NCBI GenBank assembly: GCA_959020865.1
Contig: CAUEUD010000224.1
Coordinates: 1-5,768 of the forward strand
Direction: 5' to 3'
From: Eubacterium limosum
GTDB taxonomy: Bacteria > Bacillota > Clostridia > Eubacteriales > Eubacteriaceae
Length of the DNA stretch: 5,768 nt
Positions within the stretch are counted from its first letter, which is position 1; each line of letters opens with the position of its first letter. The position numbers and the translations under genes are program-made. The notes beneath the pieces were generated by a model. The model searched no databases. It saw only the letters and a program-made list of their open reading frames with translations, and was not told the origin of the DNA. Of this stretch, positions 1-5,733 are shown in pieces.

Positions 1-223
1 TAAAGGAAGGAGCTGTTTTAATGGAAAATTAAGAGACGAAGCCTTTTACCTAAGAAAGAAAAAAGCGTCCTGCGGGAACCGCACATACAATTGCAGCTTC
101 TTTACTAAAGCTGACGCTTGATCTCGCCTGTGTCTGGCTGTGCCGAAAGTGCGGCTCGATTCCTGGCCGTCACCCACAGTGCCTGGACCTTTTATCTTAT
201 CTGGATAAAAGGCACAGTCTCGG
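1..223 (+). repeat. Left copy of a structured MITE-like repeat
   Basis: The core (33-223) matches the reverse complement of 2503-2691 at about 160 of 191 positions in a hand alignment; the first 44 bases differ at one position. Similarity continues leftward to the window edge (TAAAG.AAG...CTGTTTTAA, 1-22), so this copy may be cut by the window. The core begins GAGAC and ends GTCTC. Its 5' end (GAGAC, then GCCTTTTA at 41-48) pairs with its 3' end (TAAAAGGC at 206-213, then GTCTC), giving imperfect terminal inverted repeats. A further inner match joins GCGTCCTG near 65-72 to the CTGGACC region near 183-189. A hairpin near the middle (109-139) keeps the loop ATCTCGCC. No target-site duplication is evident and no ORF in it is credible. 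It could be a MITE or a non-coding RNA; the sequence alone does not decide. Confidence 0.75.
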
Positions 224-296
224 GCGCCGCCACTTTTATTTTTACAGCAACCGTACCCACCTTACCAAAATAAAGACCCCCATTTCAGAGAGAATA

Positions 297-305
297 TGGT
301 ACAAT
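297..305 (+). promoter_or_regulatory. Extended -10 promoter for the GH3 lipoprotein gene
   Basis: TGG-TACAAT forms an extended -10 element (TG at 297-298, hexamer at 300-305) about 50 nt before the chosen ATG. No good -35 is present at 17-18 nt spacing, which fits an extended -10 promoter. The predicted start near 312 would put a small hairpin (CCCTG-AAA-CAGGG, 314-326) at the extreme 5' end of the mRNA. Assigned by inspection only. Confidence 0.5.
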
Positions 306-352
306 AGACCCGTCCCTGAAACAGGGGGTAAATTTTGCAGAAGGAAACATTC

Positions 353-1723
353 ATGAAACGACTTTTAACACTTTTTTTAATCATATCCGCCTGCGGGCTC
401 CTGATCACAGGCTGCTCGCCGGCCCTCACCCTGTCCCAGCTCTTTTCCCCGGTCACCTTTACAGGCTATGTGCTGAAAAGCGATGACGCAGCCCTCACCC
501 TCCTTTACCGGGCTGAGGATACCCAGGAGCCTGTGACCAGCGTTTTTGACCTTACCAGCCTCCCGCAGGCCCCCCTGCCCGAAACCGGCGCAGAAGTCAA
601 AATCACGTTAAAAACCGGCACAGATCCCGAGAGCCTCCAGGCCGTGGACACCCTTCTCCCCGCCAGAAAACTGGAGGTCCTGACAGCTTCAGACGCGGCG
701 GAGAAAACTTTTTACAGCCTGCGGGCAGATAAGCTCCTGGCCGGCATGAGCCTTGAGGAAAAGGTGGGGCAGATGTTCTTTGCCCGATACCCCGGCCCTG
801 CCGCCCCCGAGGACGAAAAAACCTGGCAGTTTGGGGGCACCATCCTTTTCGGGCGCGACTTTAAGGATAAAGGCCCCGACCAAATCCGGGCTGAAATCAC
901 CGCCTGCCAGGACGCGGCAAAGATTCCCATGCTGGTGGGGGGTGACGAGGAGGGCGGCGACGTGGTGCGTGTCAGCGGCAACCCTGCGCTCCGGGCCGAG
1001 AGCTTCCCCTCTCCCCAGACCCTGCTGCAAAACGGCGGCATGGACGCTGTCACCGCCGACGCTCACGAAAAGGACGCGCTGCTCAACTCCCTGGGCCTCA
1101 ACGTCAATTTCGCCCCGGTCTGTGACCTTTCACAGAATCCCGCAGACTACATCTACTCCCGGACCACCGGAAGGGACGCCGTCACCACGGCCGACTACGC
1201 GAAAACCACAGTAAGCGCCATGGCCTCAGACGGCATGGGCTCTGTGCTCAAGCATTTTCCAGGCTATGGCCCCGGCGGTGACACCCACAAGGATTTCTCC
1301 CGGGACAACCGTCCCCTTGAGACCTTTGAATCCCAGGATTTCCTTCCCTTTAAGGCCGGCGTCCAGGCTGGCGCAGGCAGTGTTCTGGTCAACCACAATG
1401 TCATTGAGGCCATGGACCCGGACCACCCGGCATCCCTGTCCCCAAAGGTACACGAGGTTCTGCGGGACGCGCTGAGCTTTGACGGCGTTATCCTCACCGA
1501 CGACCTGGACATGGAAGCCATCACCAAGGCCTACGGCGCCGATACCGCCGCCGTACAGGCTGTGGCCGCCGGCAACGACATGATCCTGAGCTCCCGCTAT
1601 ACCATCGAGATCCCAGCGGTGATCGAGGCAGTAAAAAGCAAAACCCTCTCCGAGGATCAGATCAATGCCTCCGTCAAACGGGTGCTCACCTGGAAAATGG
1701 ATCTGGGCCTCATTGAAAATTAA
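353..1723 (+). CDS. GH3 beta-N-acetylhexosaminidase lipoprotein (NagZ-type)
   Basis: The 456-aa product is predicted to remove terminal beta-linked N-acetylglucosamine from muropeptides or glycans at the outer face of the membrane. Residues 1-20 form a lipoprotein signal peptide with the lipobox ITGC, so Cys21 should be lipidated. Residues about 22-127 are an N-terminal extension I do not recognise. The single TIM-barrel GH3 domain runs from about 128 to the end, close to the length of one-domain NagZ enzymes. Visible motifs are DEEGG (Asp198 at the sugar-binding position), SRTTG (Arg270), KHFPGYG (Lys300, His301), the Asp310-Thr-His312 catalytic dyad, and LTDDLDMEAI with the likely nucleophile Asp383. 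The C-terminal sandwich domain of the longer Bacillus enzymes is absent. ATG 353 is preferred over the in-frame TTG 335 because AAGGA lies 7 nt upstream and it puts the basic residues at the N terminus. The gene is monocistronic and converges on the Ig-like gene. Confidence 0.9.
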   Translation: MKRLLTLFLIISACGLLITGCSPALTLSQLFSPVTFTGYVLKSDDAALTLLYRAEDTQEPVTSVFDLTSLPQAPLPETGAEVKITLKTGTDPESLQAVDTLLPARKLEVLTASDAAEKTFYSLRADKLLAGMSLEEKVGQMFFARYPGPAAPEDEKTWQFGGTILFGRDFKDKGPDQIRAEITACQDAAKIPMLVGGDEEGGDVVRVSGNPALRAESFPSPQTLLQNGGMDAVTADAHEKDALLNSLGLNVNFAPVCDLSQNPADYIYSRTTGRDAVTTADYAKTTVSAMASDGMGSVLKHFPGYGPGGDTHKDFSRDNRPLETFESQDFLPFKAGVQAGAGSVLVNHNVIEAMDPDHPASLSPKVHEVLRDALSFDGVILTDDLDMEAITKAYGADTAAVQAVAAGNDMILSSRYTIEIPAVIEAVKSKTLSEDQINASVKRVLTWKMDLGLIEN

Positions 1724-1742
1724 ATCTGTTTTTAGAAACACC

Positions 1743-1794
1743 TGCTCAAAAGGCTCAAAACCGTATATGATTATGGTTTTGAGCCTTTTGAGCA
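1743..1794. terminator. Bidirectional hairpin between convergent genes (hairpin copy 1)
   Basis: A perfect 20-bp inverted repeat (arms 1743-1762 and 1775-1794) encloses a 12-nt loop, GTATATGATTAT. It lies 20 nt after the GH3 stop codon and 8 nt after the Ig-like gene's stop codon on the other strand, where a shared terminator is expected. There is no long T tract after the stem; the only runs of T are inside the arm. It may therefore act by stem stability or as an mRNA 3'-end protector. The arm is built from two related nonamers, CTCAAAAGG and CTCAAAACC. Confidence 0.7.
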
Positions 1795-1801
1795 TAACAT
1801 G

Positions 1802-2266
1802 CTAAACTTCTCTGACATAGAATGTCCCACTGGTGTAAGTATCGCCAAAGGTCTTGATTACACGGTAGCTGCCCGGCTGAAGACGCCCGTAATAAGTCCC
1901 GATATCCAGCGTCTCCTCGTTCGCTGTATCCGGCGGAAGGAATACCGTGGCCTTTTCAAAGGATGTGCCGGGAAGCGGGGACACCGGAAGCCACTGGCTG
2001 TTCTCTTCCCGCTCCAGATAAAAAATCCGGCCATAGGTCTGATCTTCTCCGCTGTGGTTCACCACCAGTACGGTGAGTTCTTCCGTGTTGGGCGTGATAT
2101 CTGCTTTGACAACAGACATCGTTATCTTGGCATTGTATCCGGTGTACTTTTCAGATGAAAAGGGCGTGGCCCTGACCAGCGCCGGCGCCGGACTCTCCGT
2201 CGGAAACATCAGGCAAAGGCACAGCAGCACAAACGCGATTCCCATAGAAGTGGTTATATTTCTCAT
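1802..2266 (-). CDS. Small secreted protein with bacterial Ig-like domain
   Basis: The product is 154 aa. Residues 1-29 form a Sec signal peptide or membrane anchor: basic start, hydrophobic core at about 8-21, and a likely cleavage region after the Ala-rich PAPA. The cysteines in the core do not form a proper lipobox. Residues about 60-154 resemble the Big_14 type of bacterial immunoglobulin-like domain: alternating beta strands, the NHSGEDQTYG strand-turn, an aromatic YLEREENSQW segment, and the closing YGRLQPGSYRVIK at 126-138, which matches the 'YG.L.PG.YR..K' ending common in that family. Such domains are usually structural or binding modules; no enzymatic residue is evident. The start is supported by GGAG 5 nt upstream of the ATG. 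It is a single gene, convergent with the GH3 gene, bracketed by two near-identical hairpins. The domain call is from memory of the pattern, not a search. Confidence 0.75.
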   Translation of the reverse strand: MRNITTSMGIAFVLLCLCLMFPTESPAPALVRATPFSSEKYTGYNAKITMSVVKADITPNTEELTVLVVNHSGEDQTYGRIFYLEREENSQWLPVSPLPGTSFEKATVFLPPDTANEETLDIGTYYGRLQPGSYRVIKTFGDTYTSGTFYVREV

Positions 2267-2323
2267 TTTAACTCCGTTCTTAAAATCAAAATCTCTGTCA
2301 GAAAGTTTCTTTTTACTATCCCA

Positions 2324-2352
2324 AGTTTACCAAATTTAAGCGAACACGTCAA
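2324..2352 (-). promoter_or_regulatory. Promoter of the Ig-like gene
   Basis: On the minus strand, TTGACG (2352-2347) is followed by a 17-nt spacer and TAAACT (2329-2324). A TG one base before the -10 gives TGGTAAACT, an extended -10 like that of the GH3 gene. The implied leader is about 50 nt and contains the GGAG ribosome-binding site. Confidence 0.55.
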
Positions 2353-2379
2353 ACAGATAACGTCGGTATTATCTTTACG

Positions 2380-2427
2380 CTCAAAAGGCTCAAAACCCCA
2401 TATGATTCTGGTTTTGAGCCTTTTGAG
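2380..2427. repeat. Hairpin copy 2, upstream of the Ig-like gene
   Basis: A perfect 18-bp inverted repeat (arms 2380-2397 and 2410-2427) encloses the 12-nt loop CCATATGATTCT. Both arms are identical to the inner 18 bp of the hairpin at 1743-1794, and the loops share ATATGATT in the same orientation, so the two are direct repeats about 635 bp apart. It lies behind the Ig-like gene's promoter and is not next to any recognisable 3' gene end, so a terminator role is less obvious than for copy 1. Confidence 0.75.
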
Positions 2428-2712
2428 ACTGTATTCTCTATTTTAAATTTAAAAGATACCTTTCTGAAAATCCGCTTCAGCCTGCCAGAGAGGTACTATT
2501 GTCCGAGACTGCGCCTTTTATCCAGATAAGAAAAAAGGTCCTGGCGCTGTGGTGACGGTCTGGAATCGCTCCGCTTTATCGGATCAGCCGGACACTGGCG
2601 AGATAGAGTGTCCGCTTTAGTAAAAAAGATGTTGTTGTAAGGCAGTGCCCGCAGGACGCTTTTTTCTTCCTTAGGTAAAAGGCTTCGTCTCCTGAGGTTT
2701 TTGGCATTTCGC

Positions 2713-2755
2713 GCGGCCGCAGGCCGCTTCCAATCAAATTCGCCATGCGAATTTG
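2713..2755. repeat. Two perfect short hairpins inside the right repeat copy
   Basis: GCGGCC-GCA-GGCCGC (2713-2727) and CAAATTCGC-CAT-GCGAATTTG (2735-2755) are adjacent perfect stem-loops with 3-nt loops, one GC-only and one AT-rich. Both belong to the segment absent from the left copy, and they resemble nested REP-like palindromes. Confidence 0.7.
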
Positions 2756-2761
2756 CACCTG

Positions 2762-2803
2762 TAATTTTCCATTCTCCATTCTCCATTCTCAATTTTCAAT
2801 TAA
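2762..2803. repeat. Heptanucleotide tandem repeat
   Basis: Three exact CCATTCT units (2769-2789) are flanked by degenerate units of the same 7-base period (TAATTTT before; CAATTTT and CAATTAA after), six in all. The period is visible on both strands and does not code. The left copy retains only the outermost part of this stretch, as expected from slippage or a repeat-mediated deletion. Confidence 0.75.
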
Positions 2804-2854
2804 AACAGACGCTTACTTTAACTTTACCTCTAACTTTCAGCCTCCTTCAACCCT

Positions 2855-2885
2855 AAAACAGGCACCCTTTCGGATGCCTGTTTTT
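2855..2885 (-). terminator. Rho-independent terminator of the CHC2-DUF3987 operon
   Basis: AAAACAGGCACC and GGATGCCTGTTTT form a stem (one bulged A) around a CTTTC loop, with a run of T on either side depending on strand. It begins 6 nt beyond the stop codon of the last operon gene, so it should end minus-strand transcription. The symmetric A/T flanks would also let it stop plus-strand readthrough from the repeat region. Confidence 0.85.
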
Positions 2886-2890
2886 ATATA

Positions 2891-3256
2891 TTAACGATCG
2901 CTGTAATTTTTATGCACCAATGCCTGAACCTTCTTATAAAATGCTTTGTCGTCACTCAGGTGCATGATGATATTGCTGAGTTTCAGGATGATTTTGTCGG
3001 GAGACGCTCTGTTTTCGAGCATTTCAATCGCGACGGATTTCAGTTCCCCGTCGACTTCCCTGAGGGTTTCTGCTCTTTGAATCTGTTCAGCTTCCAGCGT
3101 TTTGCCGGGGTTTATGTCCTTGAGAATGTTTTTAACCGTGCTTTGAATTTGATATTGTTGCGGCGCGCAGGCTGCCTCTGCCGTATGGGCCGGGGGCCTG
3201 CCGCCCTGTTGTTTTAATGGGGTATCATAAACGGCCAGCGTATCGACATTGTTCAT
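2891..3256 (-). CDS. Hypothetical 121-aa protein, third gene of the operon
   Basis: I do not recognise this family. The first 50 or so residues are polar and Pro/Gln/Ala-rich and probably disordered. Residues about 53-118 look helical and charged: a Glu/Arg-rich stretch at 54-82, then an amphipathic DKIILKLSNIIMHL at 87-100, then a Lys-rich end. There is no signal peptide, membrane segment or metal-binding motif. Its ATG overlaps the preceding gene's stop codon by one base (TAATG), and only a weak GGTGA lies 7 nt upstream, so translation is probably coupled to the DUF3987 gene. Position suggests an accessory role with the replication-type proteins upstream, but that is inference. Coding status rests on the tight operon spacing and the terminator just beyond. 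Confidence 0.75.
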   Translation of the reverse strand: MNNVDTLAVYDTPLKQQGGRPPAHTAEAACAPQQYQIQSTVKNILKDINPGKTLEAEQIQRAETLREVDGELKSVAIEMLENRASPDKIILKLSNIIMHLSDDKAFYKKVQALVHKNYSDR

Positions 3257-4911
3257 TAAACCGTCACCGCCCTTTCCTCCTGTATAAAGACCTCCGGTTC
3301 TGCCGGTGTGATCACAGGCACGAGGGTATTGTGGTCCTCTTCCTCGGCGGCTTCTGTTTTGAGGAGTTCGGGGTGGATAAAATAACGGATGCTCCGGCGT
3401 CCGGTTCCGGCGTACTCGGCCGGTACGGGCACCAGATAGTGGTGGGCTGCCAGCAGCGCCAGTGGCGATTCCACATCGTCTGCGTGCATGCCCTTCCCCT
3501 TACAGCGCTGAGCGATCTCCCGTTTGGTCAGGCTGTCTTTGCCCGCGGTCAGGGTCCGTTTGAGGACGTAGGCCGCGGCCTGGGTTTCGGCGTCGCTGCT
3601 TGTCATGTTAAAGATCCGCAGCTTTTCTGCCAGATAATACTCTGCCAGGTCAATGGCTTTGGCCACGGTCGAACGGCTGATTCTGATCTCAGACGCCCGG
3701 GGGCCGTGGGCCGCGTAGTGAAGAATGCCCGCCATCCGCAGGACAGTGCCGCTGACCTTTCCAGCAAAGGGCTCAATACATTCGTAGTCTTCTGTCAGGC
3801 GGCTCTCGGTGTCATAGTCGAAGTCAAAGAACAGGTCTCTGGCTTCCTCGGTCATCTCTAGCATCACACCGCCTTTAATCCCGGCGTCCATGGCCAGAAG
3901 CTCGGTGATGAGCTCGCAGTAGGCTGCTTCGACCTCTGGCGGGACGTCGGGCGCCTCCCGGCTGTTTCTGGTGCCGACAAGGCTGTCGGGCATCGCGTAC
4001 AGGAACCGGCCTGTCAGGCCCAGCTCCTGAAATTCTTTCCTGGCCTCAAATTCACACACCACATGGGGCTGTACAGCCATCACCATGGTGAGGTGGGCGT
4101 CTCTGAGGATGCGGGTTCTTCGGCCAACCCGGTCGACGGTCATCTTGTCCTGTGAATAGGCGTTGAGGAACACGTCGATGTTGACCGCACCGCTGTAGCG
4201 GCCGCTCATGGTGCCAAAAAGGCCCCCCTCTGCCGCAAAAATTGCCATTCGCTCGTTGTTCTCTTCCAGAAGGTTGACCAGCACCTCGGGGGTCACATCG
4301 CCTGCTGTCAGGCGCAGAGGGCGCGTTGGCTTAAGTGCTGCCAGCTCTTCTCTGGCCTTCTGGGCATCGGTGTAGTTAATGACGCCCCGGGCGGCTTTTC
4401 CCTCCAGATACTTGATCTTCTTCTTAAAAAATTTCTCCTGATTATCGTATTCCTCGATGTCTTCGGCCATCTTGGCATTGACCATCTCCTCATAAAGCTC
4501 GATGGGTCGGGTCATTTTACGCATAATCGGGGATTTCCGCTCTGATGAGCGGGCAATCAGCAGGATGTAAAGGCACAGGGACTCTGTCCAGTCTCCCTTG
4601 GCTTTCACCTTGGCCTTCTTCTGCACCGCGGCTGCAAGGACGCCCAGGGCCGCGCTGCCCGTCATGGCAATCGGCACCCCGATGCTGGCAGCGGCCGCCA
4701 GGACAAAGTCCTGTACTGCACCGGGCAGGCTCTCCACTGGAAATGCCGGCACGGTGCTGCCTGCGCTGTCATCAAACGGGATGATGGGCTTGAATTCAAT
4801 GTTTTTCTTGGTCTCTTCAATGATCAGATCTTTTCGTTCTTCTTCGGTTAAAAGGCCTTTCATGGCCTCAATGTCATCTGTATTATGTCGCTGTGTTCTA
4901 TCGTTTTTCAT
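3256..4911 (-). CDS. DUF3987 domain protein (mobile-element replication type)
   Basis: The product is 551 aa. Residues about 50-400 match the DUF3987 pattern known from prophages and integrative elements, where it usually accompanies a primase zinc-finger protein. Visible landmarks are FPVESLPGAVQDFV near the start of the domain, a degenerate P-loop ARSSERKSP (Lys126, Ser127), a charged helical segment at about 145-190, AIFAAEGGLF (Glu228, a Walker B-like strand end), and the GRFLYAMPDS segment. Residues about 445-515 form a likely winged-helix domain ending in RYFIHPEL; the tail is acidic. An ATPase or helicase-like role in element DNA replication is plausible but unproven. The start at 4911 is chosen because an upstream extension to 5097 would lie within the CHC2 gene in another frame. 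The remaining 14-nt overlap and the AGGA 11 nt upstream suggest coupling to the CHC2 gene. Confidence 0.88.
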   Translation of the reverse strand: MKNDRTQRHNTDDIEAMKGLLTEEERKDLIIEETKKNIEFKPIIPFDDSAGSTVPAFPVESLPGAVQDFVLAAAASIGVPIAMTGSAALGVLAAAVQKKAKVKAKGDWTESLCLYILLIARSSERKSPIMRKMTRPIELYEEMVNAKMAEDIEEYDNQEKFFKKKIKYLEGKAARGVINYTDAQKAREELAALKPTRPLRLTAGDVTPEVLVNLLEENNERMAIFAAEGGLFGTMSGRYSGAVNIDVFLNAYSQDKMTVDRVGRRTRILRDAHLTMVMAVQPHVVCEFEARKEFQELGLTGRFLYAMPDSLVGTRNSREAPDVPPEVEAAYCELITELLAMDAGIKGGVMLEMTEEARDLFFDFDYDTESRLTEDYECIEPFAGKVSGTVLRMAGILHYAAHGPRASEIRISRSTVAKAIDLAEYYLAEKLRIFNMTSSDAETQAAAYVLKRTLTAGKDSLTKREIAQRCKGKGMHADDVESPLALLAAHHYLVPVPAEYAGTGRRSIRYFIHPELLKTEAAEEEDHNTLVPVITPAEPEVFIQEERAVTV

Positions 4912-5614
4912 ACTGTATAAGTTCCTTTCTTTTATACGCGCGGTAAAGCTCCACCCTCTCGGATGGCGTCCCGCTGTCCAGGATATCCAAATAGTAGGAT
5001 ACCACGGGTAATTGAAACATGGCCTCGACATACTTGTCTTGGACGGTTTCCAGTGAATTGCAAGGCTTATATTTCTCAGTATTTTCACATAGTTCACGGT
5101 GTAGTCTGCTATAGTATGCTTCCATATCTGTCAGCCGGTCCCGGAGCGCCGCTGGCAGTACCGCCTCCGTGCTGTCCGTCGGAGCCGTCATACGCGAAGG
5201 GCTGTACAGGCTGTTCGTTGGTTTCGCTCTGCGCTGTGCGCTTTTCGTCCCGTTCGTTTCCTGCTTCACGCTTCTTGTATCCGTCTCTCCTTTCGCCGCA
5301 ACGTCGTTGGCCTTATGGCTTTGACCTCTGACCTCCACCTTTAGATTGAAATCTTCCTGAAGCTTAACTGCCGCTTCCAATGGAGAAATATGGAAAATCT
5401 GCATCACCAAATCGATGACGCTCCCTCTGGCCCCACAGGCGAAGCAGGTAAACCGGTTGCCTTTAAAAGACAGACTGGGGTGATGATCGCTGTGAAATGG
5501 ACACAGCGCCCTCCCATGCCGGTCAACTGCCACCCCGTAAAAGCGGGCAGCTGTCACAATATTGGTTTCTTCCTTGACCACGTCAAAGATTGATCGATAG
5601 TTTTTTATCAACAC
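4898..5614 (-). CDS. CHC2 zinc-finger (primase-type) protein
   Basis: The product is 238 aa. The N-terminal ~95 residues are a DnaG-type zinc-binding domain: CPFHSDHHPSLSF with Cys38 and His41, then FTCFACGARGSVIDLV with Cys57 and Cys60, followed by the LEAAVKLQEDFNL helix. There is no TOPRIM catalytic domain, so it is not a complete primase. Residues about 96-155 are a Lys/Thr/Ser-rich, probably disordered linker; about 156-238 are helical and charged and of unknown function. Binding of single-stranded or priming-site DNA is the expected role, with the DUF3987 protein as likely partner. The start is uncertain: GTG 5614 has AAGGGG almost touching it, while TTG 5611 would have 4 nt spacing. 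The zinc domain is intact either way. It is the first gene of the operon. Confidence 0.88.
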   Translation of the reverse strand: MLIKNYRSIFDVVKEETNIVTAARFYGVAVDRHGRALCPFHSDHHPSLSFKGNRFTCFACGARGSVIDLVMQIFHISPLEAAVKLQEDFNLKVEVRGQSHKANDVAAKGETDTRSVKQETNGTKSAQRRAKPTNSLYSPSRMTAPTDSTEAVLPAALRDRLTDMEAYYSRLHRELCENTEKYKPCNSLETVQDKYVEAMFQLPVVSYYLDILDSGTPSERVELYRAYKRKELIQYEKR

Positions 5615-5663
5615 ACCCCTTCAAAATAGATTTATATCCGACTGTCGCCGTGATATGGTTTGC

Positions 5664-5692
5664 ATTATATAATGAATCGCTGTTTAAGTCAA
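5664..5692 (-). promoter_or_regulatory. Strong sigma-A type promoter of the CHC2-DUF3987 operon
   Basis: On the minus strand, TTGACT (5692-5687) and TATAAT (5669-5664) are separated by exactly 17 nt. This is the best promoter in the window, with one mismatch in 12 consensus positions. The predicted start near 5657 gives a leader of about 43 nt. The upstream DNA is AT-rich. Confidence 0.8.
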
Positions 5693-5733
5693 CAATTGTT
5701 AAAAGTTTAACTGATGGATAATCATTTGTTATC
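5691..5733. promoter_or_regulatory. Cluster of palindromes at the operon promoter (candidate operators)
   Basis: There are three dyads in 43 bases. AACAATTGTT (5691-5700) is perfect and overlaps the -35 box by two bases. GTTAAAAGTTTAAC (5698-5711) has 6-bp arms around a 2-base centre. GATAA-N7-TTATC (5717-5733) follows. Their position suits a repressor of the lysogeny-switch kind that blocks or modulates the promoter. No regulator gene is visible in the window, so the protein partner is unknown. Confidence 0.45.

Larger units (their letters stand above)
2503..2820 (-). repeat. Right copy of the structured MITE-like repeat, with internal insertion
   Basis: Read on the minus strand, this copy starts at about 2820 (TAAAGTAAG...CTGTTTTAA). 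It then has about 95 bases absent from the left copy (roughly 2692-2790), followed by the 189-base core (2691-2503), which matches 33-223. The core has the same GAGAC/GTCTC ends, the same GCCTTTTA/TAAAAGGC pairing and the same internal hairpin (2586-2616), here with a full 7-bp GGACACT/AGTGTCC stem. Conservation outside the core means the mobile or duplicated unit is larger than the core. Short ORFs crossing it are not credible genes because they run through repeats and lack ribosome-binding sites. Confidence 0.75.

Noticed and set aside
1226..1795. 189-aa minus-strand ORF opposite the GH3 gene
   Set aside because: It is a shadow of the GH3 coding strand that starts inside the terminator hairpin; its composition follows from the high-GC third positions of the real gene.
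1799..2158. 119-aa plus-strand ORF opposite the Ig-like gene
   Set aside because: The minus-strand frame has a signal peptide, a domain pattern, a ribosome-binding site and a promoter; this one has none.
2496..2792. 98-aa minus-strand ORF, and a 67-aa ORF overlapping it
   Set aside because: They run through the repeat copy, heptamer array and hairpins, have repeat-derived sequence and no credible ribosome-binding site, and the left repeat copy does not preserve the frame.
1..2820. Composite transposon formed by the two inverted repeats
   Set aside because: No transposase lies in or between the repeats, no target duplication is seen at the outer ends, and the cargo looks like ordinary cell-surface genes.
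3217..3861. 214-aa plus-strand ORF opposite the DUF3987 gene
   Set aside because: It is antisense to a gene with clear family motifs, has no promoter or ribosome-binding site, and its protein has no plausible domain.
4912..5097. N-terminal extension of the DUF3987 gene to an ATG at 5097 (62 extra residues)
   Set aside because: The region is fully inside the CHC2 gene in another frame, the extra residues look like out-of-frame translation (Trp/Pro/Arg-rich), and the ATG at 4911 gives normal operon spacing.
5639..5647. CGAC-T-GTCG dyad in the operon leader
   Set aside because: Four-base arms are too short to support a regulatory claim.
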